Assembly (NCBI GenBank): GCA_003584875.1
Contig: QVQD01000206.1
Coordinates: forward strand, 1 to 34,328
Direction of reading: 5' to 3'
Origin: Methylococcales bacterium
Lineage (GTDB): Bacteria > Pseudomonadota > Gammaproteobacteria > Methylococcales > Methylomonadaceae
DNA length: 34,328 nucleotides
Shown here: positions 27,573 to 34,328 of the stretch, in pieces
Layout: each line of letters starts with the position of its first letter
Position numbering within the stretch: the stretch's first letter is position 1
The notes under the pieces: model-generated
The model's input: only the letters and a program-made list of their open reading frames with translations
Databases searched by the model: none
Told to the model about the DNA's origin: nothing
Made by a program: the position numbers and the translations under genes

Positions 27573-28499
27573 ATGAGAAATCAATCCATTGCTATCTTAA
27601 TGTCCACCTACAACGGACAACAATTCATAGCAGAACAATTAAAATCCATAGCGCAACAAACTCATGTTAATTGGAAGATTTTTCTAAGTGATGATGGCTC
27701 TAGTGATGATACTTTGCAAATTGCCGAGCAATTTAAACAGCAATGGGGACTAGATCGTTTAGAAATCAGACAAGGTCCCAAACAAGGTTTCTGCTTAAAT
27801 TTTTTATCTATGGCTTGCGATCCTACTATTAAAGCTGATTTTTACGCCTTTTCTGATCACGATGATGTTTGGATGGACGATAAATTAGAAAGGGCATTAA
27901 CTTATTTTGAATCAGTACAAAATGAATATATCCCTAGAGTTTATTGTGGCCGAACTCAGTCAGTCGATGAGCAATTAAATCATTTAGGTTATTCACCACT
28001 ATTTTGTTTACCAAGATCATTTCGTAATGCTTTGGTACAGAGCATTGCCGGTGGTAATACTATGGTTTTTAATCAGGCAGCCAAGGAGCTTATTGAAAAG
28101 GCAGGCTTATTAGAAGTAGTGTCTCATGATTGGTGGTTATATCAACTCATTAAAGGTGCAGGTGGTACGGTTTATTATGACCCAAAGCCTAGCATACTCT
28201 ATCGACAACATCCTAATGCCTTGGTGGGTGCAAATAGATCTATTGGTGCAAGATATGATCGCTTTGTTTTTGCATGTAATGGAGGTTTTAAGCGCTGGAA
28301 TGACATCAATTATGCGGCACTATGTTCAGTTAAGCATCTATTAACTAAAGATAATCGTGAGATTCTTGAGCTGTTTGGAACGCTACGAACCGCTAAGTTT
28401 AAAGATAGATCTCGTCTTTTGGCGGTCTGTGGTATTTATCGCCAAACATGGCAGGGTACTTTGAGCCTTTGGCTGGCTACTTTTCTTAATAAACTGTAG
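27573..28499 (+). CDS. Family 2 glycosyltransferase
   Basis: GT-A type glycosyltransferase that adds a sugar from a nucleotide donor to the lipid-linked chain at the inner face of the membrane. The N-terminal motif is IAILMSTYNGQQFIAEQLKSI, followed by FLSDDGSSDDT, and the metal-binding acidic motif is D95-H-D-D98 in FSDHDDVWMDDKL. The later HDWWLYQL and the ILYRQHP motif are usual in rhamnosyltransferase-like (RfbF/WbbL-type) members. Length is 308 residues, with no membrane segment. No clear ribosome site. It is the last gene of the polysaccharide block. The exact sugar cannot be read from sequence. Confidence 0.9.
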   Translation: MRNQSIAILMSTYNGQQFIAEQLKSIAQQTHVNWKIFLSDDGSSDDTLQIAEQFKQQWGLDRLEIRQGPKQGFCLNFLSMACDPTIKADFYAFSDHDDVWMDDKLERALTYFESVQNEYIPRVYCGRTQSVDEQLNHLGYSPLFCLPRSFRNALVQSIAGGNTMVFNQAAKELIEKAGLLEVVSHDWWLYQLIKGAGGTVYYDPKPSILYRQHPNALVGANRSIGARYDRFVFACNGGFKRWNDINYAALCSVKHLLTKDNREILELFGTLRTAKFKDRSRLLAVCGIYRQTWQGTLSLWLATFLNKL

Positions 28500-29085
28500 C
28501 GACAATTTAATTAAATTAACTTGGGTATGAGGCTGTGAAAGTATTTATTAATTTATGAGTATTATTTAATGCCTCAGTCTGAAGGGGCGACAAATTCGCC
28601 CAGTAATCCGATGACAACCTCGACCGAAACGCTTAGATAAACCTAAGCGTAGCTATAAAACTAGAGTTAGGAATCTGACATTGCAGTTCTTTCAAAGATA
28701 GATGCAATATTAAACGCTAGAGACGAGGTTATAAACCCCTACTCGCTGTGTTGATACGTGGCGAATTTGTCGCCCCTACAGATGCGGTAAACATAAATTG
28801 CGGAAATCATACTGTAGGGGCGACAGATTCGCCCAGTAATCCGATGACATTGCCGGTCGGGGTTTACAACCTCGACCGAAACGCTTAGATAAACCTAAGC
28901 GTTGCTATAAATCTAAAGGTTGGAATCTGTCATTGATAGATGCAATATAAACCGCGTCTCGCTGTGGTATTCAACAGAGCATTTCAGCCACAATCCCATA
29001 AAAAATTAAAAAATAAGCACTCATGTGATTACAAACACAAGACATAACTCTTTAAGTAAGTAGAATTACTAGCTTAAATGAGGTA
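28500..29085. repeat. Intergenic region with two tandem composite palindromic repeats
   Basis: No gene is seen. Copy A (28579-28781) begins ctgaaggggcga and ends tcgcccctacag. Copy B (28812 to about 28967) begins ctgtaggggcga. Both share gattcgcccagtaatccgat or close variants, then cctcgaccgaaacgcttag, an identical hairpin (cgcttag/ctaagcg, 28630-28649 in copy A), and a tagatgcaatat tail. Copy B adds a second hairpin (ggtcggggtt/aacctcgacc, 28855-28877). A ggctgtgaaagtattt just before copy A matches the arm of the inverted repeat at 8359. The last 60 bases hold the CRP-like promoter annotated separately. Confidence 0.85.
29024..29066 (+). promoter_or_regulatory. Putative class II CRP-type promoter of the FecR/cyclase operon
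   Basis: TGTGA-N6-ACACA at 29024-29039 matches the CRP consensus TGTGA-N6-TCACA in nine of ten positions. TAGAAT at 29061-29066 is a 5-of-6 -10 box. The predicted start near 29073 puts the site centre at -41.5, the class II activator distance. The -35 region (AAGACA, overlapping the right half-site) is weak, as expected for an activator-dependent promoter. No experiment supports it. Confidence 0.45.
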
Positions 29086-29091
29086 GTGCAT

Positions 29092-30531
29092 ATGAGTTTC
29101 AAAATAAAATTATTAATAGAAACCTGTTTCCAGGATTGTTGTGTCGTTAAGTTGTTAGGTCATAGCCTAATAACCCTCGTTCGCGCTTTATTTTGCTTAT
29201 TGTTTTTACTATCTCCTGCCCTAGTTGCAAGCGCAAACGTCCCAGAGTCTGAAGTTGCAGGTCATGTTACTTTAGTTATAGGCCAGGCACTCGCTATTAA
29301 TAAAAATCATCAGCAACGTGAATTAAAACGAGATGATGTCGTATATAGTGGTGAAACCATTGAAACCTCGCTGGGCGGTCATGTCCACTTACATTTCATA
29401 GACGACGGTATTGTTAGTTTGCGCCCCAGTAGTCGTCTTATTATCGAACTTTATCATTACGATAAACAGCAAGCTAATAACAGTGCCATCCGCTTTACTT
29501 TGCAATCAGGTGTGTTGCGCAGTATTTCTGGTAAAGCGACCGAAGCCGATCATCAGCGTTTTCGTCTTAATACCCCAATTACTGCCATCGGCGTATTAGG
29601 TACCGATTTTATCGTCAGAGCCGAGCCTGAAAAAGTGTGGGCAGGCGTCTATTCAGGTGCTATTGCCATTGCGCCACTCAGTGATCAATGTATAGCAAAC
29701 AGTTTAGGGGCTTGTGCAGGTGCAACACGTTTAACTGAGTTAATGGGCGGGGTGATGCTAGAGTTCACTCATGGCAAGGTACAAGAAAAATTAGTGCCTA
29801 TTGATCCTGCCATACTTTCTAAGAGCAAGCCAAGTAATCTTGATAATTCGGATAATGCGATAGCTTCATCATCAAGCTTATTGACCACAACTAACGGCAC
29901 AAGTGGTCGAATAACCCCTATTGATATAGTGGTTGTCGATGCCTTGGCTCAACAAACGCCTACACCTCCTGTAGTAACTCCAGTAGCGCCACCTGTAATA
30001 CCTCCAGTAGTTCAGTCTTCCCCCTTTGTCTGGGAGCGCTGGTTTTGGACGATACCGGCCACAGGCGATACCATGACTCAAGCCTCAGGTACACATGTAG
30101 GAGCTAATTTTTTAAATGCAGGTAATAGTTATGCCGGACTGTTTTCGATAACACCCTTAACACAGGTGCAGCCCCAAGCAGGGGTATATGATTTTAGCTT
30201 AACTCAGGGACAGGTTTACTTTGTGGGTAATGGCTATAATAATTTTCCTAGCACTGCTAATCCTGGTTTGGCTCAGTTAAACTCAGGGAGTTTACAGGTT
30301 AATTTTGCTACACAAAGCTTCAATACGCAGTTAACTCTGCAATATCAAACAGTATCTGCTAATTTAAATTTAACTGGAGCCATACAAAGCTCAGGTGGAT
30401 TTGGTATTCAAAATCCCGCAGGAACCAGTTTAGTGTCAGGTGCAATCAGTGGCAACCATGCTGCGATGGCCTTTATGCAGCAAGTACCCGAAGGTACTTT
30501 TACCGGCTTGACTGATTGGGTTAAAAAATAA
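29092..30531 (+). CDS. FecR-domain periplasmic protein
   Basis: Exported protein with a FecR domain at about residues 50-220 (VTLVIGQALAIN, LKRDDVVYSGETIETSLGGHVHLHFIDDGIVSLRPSSRLIIELY, LNTPITAIGVLGTDFIVRAEPEKVWAGVYSGAIAI). A Ser/Asn/Thr-rich stretch and a proline-rich linker (TPTPPVVTPVAPPVIPPV) follow, then a C-terminal beta-rich domain of about 160 residues that I do not recognise. A hydrophobic segment near residues 28-46 ending LVASA is the likely signal peptide, after an unusually long N-terminus. The ATG at 29092 is preferred over GTG at 29086 because GAGG sits at good distance from it. It overlaps the cyclase gene by one base (TAATG). There is no FecI-type sigma factor or TonB receptor nearby, so this is not a classical FecR. 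Confidence 0.85.
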   Translation: MSFKIKLLIETCFQDCCVVKLLGHSLITLVRALFCLLFLLSPALVASANVPESEVAGHVTLVIGQALAINKNHQQRELKRDDVVYSGETIETSLGGHVHLHFIDDGIVSLRPSSRLIIELYHYDKQQANNSAIRFTLQSGVLRSISGKATEADHQRFRLNTPITAIGVLGTDFIVRAEPEKVWAGVYSGAIAIAPLSDQCIANSLGACAGATRLTELMGGVMLEFTHGKVQEKLVPIDPAILSKSKPSNLDNSDNAIASSSSLLTTTNGTSGRITPIDIVVVDALAQQTPTPPVVTPVAPPVIPPVVQSSPFVWERWFWTIPATGDTMTQASGTHVGANFLNAGNSYAGLFSITPLTQVQPQAGVYDFSLTQGQVYFVGNGYNNFPSTANPGLAQLNSGSLQVNFATQSFNTQLTLQYQTVSANLNLTGAIQSSGGFGIQNPAGTSLVSGAISGNHAAMAFMQQVPEGTFTGLTDWVKK

Positions 30532-32411
30532 TGTCGCTATTTAATTTATTTAAAAACCGCTATTTACCTTTTGTCATTGCAGCCTTATTTAGTTTAGGCA
30601 TCAGTTTAATTAGCATACCCTCAGTTAATAACATAGAAACCGCGGTATCTGATCAATTTTGGCGATTCATAGCTAGTACTGAGCAGCGCGAACATCGTGT
30701 TGTCGTTATAAATATAGATGACGACAGTATTGCCAAATATGGTGCATGGCCATGGCCGCGTGAGCGTACTGCCCAACTTCTAAAAAGCTTGTCAGATCAA
30801 GGTGTGAGTGAGCGCATTATCGACATGGCTTTTCCTGATCCTAAATTAGGTGATGAACAACTCGCCAAAGAATTGCTTAATACGCCCACTATTATGGCGC
30901 AGGTATTAGCACTAAACGCAGATGAATCAGTGGCTAGGGGACAACTTCAAGGCGGACTGACTGGGCAATTATGTAGCGGTTTATTTCCAACAGCTAATGG
31001 TTACATCGCAAATGCGCCTGATTTACATGCCAGCAGCGCTGGACATATTACGCCAAGAATAGCCCAGGATGGCGCAATTCGTCAGCTTCCAGCCATTATT
31101 TGCTACCAGAACTTAGCCTATCCAACCTTAGCATTAGCGGCTTTAGCAGAAGCTGCAGGCGTAAACTCTGACTTTAGCCTTAAAACCGATGGCTCATGGT
31201 TAGAGCCCGTTGCAACATTAGCGCATCCAGCCTTGGCAGGTTTTTCAATACCCTTGACTGACCAAGGCGATATTCTATTGCCTTGGTGGACAGCTAGATC
31301 GGCTATTATTTCCATATCAGCAAAAGATGTCATAGAAGGCAGTTTACCAGCAGGCTATCTGAAAGGGGCGTGGGCGATTATTGGCGCAACGGCTTTTGGC
31401 ATGGCGGATTCAGTAACAACCCCGCAAGCTTCAGCCGTGAGTGGAGTAGAAGTACATGCCCAATTATTAACAGGCTTATTAGATAAGCGCATACCTTATC
31501 AACCACGCGGAGCTTGGTTATTACAAATCATTTGGATAGCCGTGTTAGCGGGTCTCTTATCCGCTGGCGCAAGTATGCGAGCTACTTATTTACGTGCCTA
31601 TGCCCCGGCGTTGATCGGCATGGCATTAATTACCAGCAGCATCATTTTATCTGCATTATTGCTATGGCGCTTTAGTCTATGTGTGTCCTGGCTGCCTGCA
31701 GTCGTGTTTATTATAATTTCGCAGATCTTATTAGGTGCTCAAAATTATATAGCCACCAAAGCCGAAGGTGATAGACTCTACCGCAATTTAGCCAGTTATC
31801 TGCCAGTACATGTTGCTAAAAAAATTGCCATGCAAGAACCTGTCAGCACTTTAAACGCGCATCATGAGCAAGTCGTCGTACTCTATGCAGATTTAAGAAA
31901 CTTTTCTGCTTGGTGTAATCAATTGCCAGCAGATCAAGCTGGCGCAGTACTGCATAGTTTTTATAGCTTTACAGATAACATTATTCATCAACATGGTGGT
32001 GAAGTAGAAGAATATGTTGGTGATGCAATTATGGCGGTTTGGCGCGAAGATATAGTGGGTTTAAAGCCTTTATTAGCCGCACAACAGATTATACAAATGA
32101 GTGAACAATTATTTGGTGCTGAAACCGGAATCGATAAACTACCGCCCTTAGCAGTAGGTATAGGTATAGAGCAAGGCGAAGTCTTAGTAGGTTCGTTTGG
32201 TCCTGCAAGACGCAGAGTACATACGCTATTAGGCAAAACCGTTACCACAGCAATGCGTTTGCAAGAAATGACTGCAGACTTATCACAGCCCATAATTTGT
32301 GGACAGGCTATGGCTAATGCATGGCAAGAGCAAACAGAATTACTGCCACTAGGTAGCTTTTTGTTGCCAGGCTTGCAAAAAGCCAGCGAGCTATTTGCAC
32401 CAAAAGCATAG
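30531..32411 (+). CDS. CHASE2-domain class III nucleotide cyclase
   Basis: Inner membrane sensor-cyclase. One membrane helix (residues about 11-30), a periplasmic CHASE2 domain (about 35-320, with VVVINIDDDSIAKYGAWPWPRERTAQLL), three helices (about 330-415) and a cytoplasmic class III cyclase domain (about 445-615). Metal-binding Asp residues are present at D454 (YADLRNFS) and D498 (YVGDAIMAVW). Unusual positions: the Lys that recognises adenine (K-F-I-G-D in relatives) is E494, the matching Asp/Thr position is T565, and the transition-state Asn of V-N-x3-R is T572, while R576 remains. Product (cAMP, cGMP or none) is therefore uncertain. Length is 626 residues. It is coupled to the FecR gene upstream. 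Confidence 0.9.
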   Translation: MSLFNLFKNRYLPFVIAALFSLGISLISIPSVNNIETAVSDQFWRFIASTEQREHRVVVINIDDDSIAKYGAWPWPRERTAQLLKSLSDQGVSERIIDMAFPDPKLGDEQLAKELLNTPTIMAQVLALNADESVARGQLQGGLTGQLCSGLFPTANGYIANAPDLHASSAGHITPRIAQDGAIRQLPAIICYQNLAYPTLALAALAEAAGVNSDFSLKTDGSWLEPVATLAHPALAGFSIPLTDQGDILLPWWTARSAIISISAKDVIEGSLPAGYLKGAWAIIGATAFGMADSVTTPQASAVSGVEVHAQLLTGLLDKRIPYQPRGAWLLQIIWIAVLAGLLSAGASMRATYLRAYAPALIGMALITSSIILSALLLWRFSLCVSWLPAVVFIIISQILLGAQNYIATKAEGDRLYRNLASYLPVHVAKKIAMQEPVSTLNAHHEQVVVLYADLRNFSAWCNQLPADQAGAVLHSFYSFTDNIIHQHGGEVEEYVGDAIMAVWREDIVGLKPLLAAQQIIQMSEQLFGAETGIDKLPPLAVGIGIEQGEVLVGSFGPARRRVHTLLGKTVTTAMRLQEMTADLSQPIICGQAMANAWQEQTELLPLGSFLLPGLQKASELFAPKA

Positions 32412-32424
32412 CTCTATCTAGTTC

Positions 32425-33090
32425 ATGATTAATCAAAATGTCGTTCGTAGTTTCTGCGTGAAAATACCGCAAGTTTCGCTTTGCGCCACGGCCATAAAGT
32501 TAAAGGTAGAAAAAAAGCCTTTCAACTGTAGGGGCGAATTAATTCGCCCAGTAATCCGATGCACCAAAGAAACAGGGCGAATGCTTAACTCAATGGTTGT
32601 GCCGCAGAGCGAGGAACCTCAGAGCATCACGGCCATAAAGTTAAAGCTAGAAAAAAAGCCTTTCAACTGTAGGGGCGAATTAATTCGCCCAGTAATCCGA
32701 TGCACCAAAGAAACAGGGCAAATGCTTAACTCAATGGTAGTGTCGCAGAGCGAGGAACCTCAGAGCATCACGGCCATAAAGTTAAAGCTAGAAAAAAAGC
32801 CTTTCAACTGTAGGGGCGAATTAATTCGCCCAGTAATCCGATGCACCAAAGAAACAGGGCAAATGCTTAACTCAATGGTAGTGTCGCAGAGCGAGGAACC
32901 TCAGAGCATCACGGCCATAAAGTTAAAGCTAGAAAAAAAGCCTTTCAACTGTAGGGGCGAATTAATTCGCCCAGTAATCCGATGCACCAAAGAAACAGGG
33001 CAAATGCTTAACTCAATGGTAGTGTCGCAGAGCGTTGAACCTCAGCCCGAGTCGCTTTGCGCCACAAGCGCAGCAGCAAAATATAAATGA
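32425..33090 (+). CDS. Repeat-built open frame of doubtful coding status
   Basis: A 221-residue frame made almost wholly of four copies of a 47-residue unit (starting TAIKLK or ITAIKLK, containing FNCRGELIRPVIRCTKETG). The core of each unit is the dispersed palindromic repeat found in non-coding places elsewhere in this window, which argues against a normal protein. In its favour, the frame begins 13 nt after the cyclase stop and its TGA overlaps the next ATG by 4 nt, so ribosomes could cross the whole gap. No ribosome binding site is visible, and the openness of four near-identical units counts only once as evidence. Confidence 0.3.
   Translation: MINQNVVRSFCVKIPQVSLCATAIKLKVEKKPFNCRGELIRPVIRCTKETGRMLNSMVVPQSEEPQSITAIKLKLEKKPFNCRGELIRPVIRCTKETGQMLNSMVVSQSEEPQSITAIKLKLEKKPFNCRGELIRPVIRCTKETGQMLNSMVVSQSEEPQSITAIKLKLEKKPFNCRGELIRPVIRCTKETGQMLNSMVVSQSVEPQPESLCATSAAAKYK
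32488..33051 (+). repeat. Tandem array of four 141-bp units
   Basis: Units start at 32488, 32629, 32770 and 32911. Units 2 and 3 appear identical, unit 1 differs at a few bases, and unit 4 differs only at its end (agcgttgaacctcagcccga). Each contains the perfect 18-bp palindrome gggcgaattaattcgccc and the string cagtaatccgatg shared with the elements at 28579 and 28812. The array is flanked by 14-bp direct repeats tcgctttgcgccac (32476-32489 and 33052-33065), which may mark an insertion or an older unit border. Confidence 0.95.
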
Positions 33091-34310
33091 AAGCTAAGGC
33101 ACTATTAATGCTACTAGCCCTATTAGCCTTTAAGCCCCAGCAAAGCTTAGCGGCAGAGTGTGATTCACAACAATTAAACGATCCAAAAGCTAGCTGCCAT
33201 AAAAGTCCAGAACAACAAATCCAAATGGCGGCAGATCTTATTGCTAAGCAACACTATGTTCAAGCAGCAGATTTAATAGAGCGGCTATTAATGCAATATC
33301 CACAAACAGTGGGTGCAGCAGAACAATATCAACTAGCACTCGATGGCATGGAAGGCAAGCACCCCGTTTCCATCAATGTACAAGCCCTGCAACAAAATGT
33401 CTGGCAAATTAATACCGCCCTACAAATGCGTAGCGGTTACAGCACTAATTTAAATCAAGCTCCCAGTTCATCCAGTGTACAACTAACTCTTCCTACCGGC
33501 CCAATAGCACTTAATTTATTGCCCCAGTTTCAACAACAAGGTGGCGTAGCAGGCGAAAGCCAAATAAGCATCAACGCAATACGCGGCTACTCTAATAAAC
33601 TGCAATGGCAAGTAAAAGGGGATTTATACGGCCGAGAAACGGGTAACGGCGGTTATGCAGATTATCAAGGGACTAACTTGTTTAGCTCCTTAATGAAACA
33701 ACATGATTCAGGCTCAGAAACCGCGCTAGCCATGGGTTTTAACGCCTTACATTACAATGTTGATACCTATCTATTTGCTAGTCAATTGATGTTAAGACAC
33801 ACCGGCACGCAGCAATGGTATTGTAAATCACAAAGCGGTGTGGATTTACTATGGCAAAGACAACAAAGCAATCCTTTATTAGATAGTCACTATACCGGCT
33901 TAATGATAGGCGCACTATGTGACACGCCGTTAGGCTTTTATAATATTAACCTAGGGGCAGGATGGGATTGGGCGGCAACTCAACGCCCAGGTGGAGATCA
34001 ACTACGAGGTAAGCTAGAAGTAACCGGTATTTGGAATACACCCTTTATAACCGAAAGCAGTTTTATAAAAGCCAGCAGCAGTTATCAAGAAAGCTTAGAT
34101 AGACAAGCTTATAGTCCTTGGCTCAACTACGGCGCCACAAGACAGCTAAGTCGCGTGGGTTTAGGTGTAGATTATGATTGGCCCTTAGAAGTCATTGTTC
34201 ATAATTGGCGAGGCGTTGCCACTGTAAAATGGCAAAATCAAGATAGCAATATCAGCTTATTTACCATGAACGCCCTAGAGGGCTGGTTAGGCGTAAGAAC
34301 AGCTTGGTAG
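33087..34310 (+). CDS. Outer membrane beta-barrel protein with N-terminal TPR-like segment
   Basis: The signal peptide is residues 1-22 or so (MKAKALLMLLALLAF...SLAA). A helical TPR-like segment follows (QMAADLIAKQHYVQAADLIERLLMQYPQTVGAAEQYQLAL), and from residue 110 alternating beta strands rich in aromatic residues run to a C-terminal Trp, as in outer membrane barrels. The layout recalls Slam/DUF560-type surface assembly proteins (TPR plus barrel), though I cannot confirm that family. Length is 407 residues. Two Cys pairs could form disulfides (C25/C37 and C246/C274 approximately). It overlaps the repeat-built frame by 4 nt and belongs to the FecR-cyclase operon. Function unknown; export or surface display is inferred. 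Confidence 0.75.
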   Translation: MKAKALLMLLALLAFKPQQSLAAECDSQQLNDPKASCHKSPEQQIQMAADLIAKQHYVQAADLIERLLMQYPQTVGAAEQYQLALDGMEGKHPVSINVQALQQNVWQINTALQMRSGYSTNLNQAPSSSSVQLTLPTGPIALNLLPQFQQQGGVAGESQISINAIRGYSNKLQWQVKGDLYGRETGNGGYADYQGTNLFSSLMKQHDSGSETALAMGFNALHYNVDTYLFASQLMLRHTGTQQWYCKSQSGVDLLWQRQQSNPLLDSHYTGLMIGALCDTPLGFYNINLGAGWDWAATQRPGGDQLRGKLEVTGIWNTPFITESSFIKASSSYQESLDRQAYSPWLNYGATRQLSRVGLGVDYDWPLEVIVHNWRGVATVKWQNQDSNISLFTMNALEGWLGVRTAW

Positions 34311-34328
34311 CTGAAACTCCCTAGTAGT

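Noticed and set aside
29092-30531. Classical iron-citrate type FecR anti-sigma regulator
   Set aside because: The protein is a secreted FecR-domain protein with a proline-rich linker and large C-terminal domain; no FecI sigma factor or TonB-dependent receptor is adjacent.
32488-33051. CRISPR array
   Set aside because: Units are 141 bp and contiguous without unique spacers, and no cas gene is present.

Overview
The window reads as a piece of a gammaproteobacterial chromosome of moderate-to-low GC, about 40% by eye. The conserved block ndk-rlmN-pilW-hisS-yfgM-bamB-der and the tgt-yajC-secD-secF cluster are both gammaproteobacterial arrangements. The many short palindromic repeats (families built on ctgtaggggcga, gtcgggtta and cgcagagcgt) resemble those I associate with methanotrophs of the order Methylococcales and some sulfur-oxidising gammaproteobacteria. 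No methane-oxidation gene is present, so the order-level guess is tentative.

Layout. (1) 1-499: repeat-only DNA. (2) 500-8256, minus strand: tpx alone, then the housekeeping run ndk, rlmN, pilW, hisS, yfgM, bamB, der, transcribed right to left from a promoter near 8300. (3) 8257-8578: nested inverted repeats. (4) 8579-13098, minus strand: tgt-yajC-secD-secF. (5) 13570-17962, plus strand: a complete type I secretion system (ABC transporter, HlyD-type adaptor, TolC-type outer membrane channel) with no visible substrate gene. (6) 17963-18770: repeats and unassigned DNA, ending in a perfect FNR-type box before a Crp/Fnr-family regulator. (7) 19607-28499, plus strand: an ABC-exporter-dependent surface polysaccharide (O-antigen) locus. 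It holds the permease (wzm), ATPase (wzt), an LpxL-like acyltransferase homologue, a methyltransferase, a 937-residue methyltransferase/glycosyltransferase fusion and a family 2 glycosyltransferase. A HEPN/MNT toxin-antitoxin pair and a truncated second MNT gene sit between wzm and wzt. (8) 28500-29085: two tandem copies of a composite palindromic element. (9) 29092-34310, plus strand: a tightly coupled operon of a FecR-domain periplasmic protein, a CHASE2/class III nucleotide cyclase and an outer-membrane TPR/beta-barrel protein. Four in-frame 141-bp repeat units lie between the last two genes.

How the parts work together. Blocks 2 and 4 are core RNA/protein synthesis, outer membrane assembly and Sec secretion. 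Blocks 5 and 7 build export routes for protein and polysaccharide. Block 9 is the least understood. A FecR-type sensor, a membrane cyclase with substitutions at key active-site positions and an outer-membrane barrel share one operon, preceded by a CRP-like site at the class II distance (-41.5) from a plausible -10 box. I consider block 9, the HEPN/MNT insertion and the in-frame repeat array the most interesting parts. All functional calls come from reading the sequence and family motifs; no database search was run.
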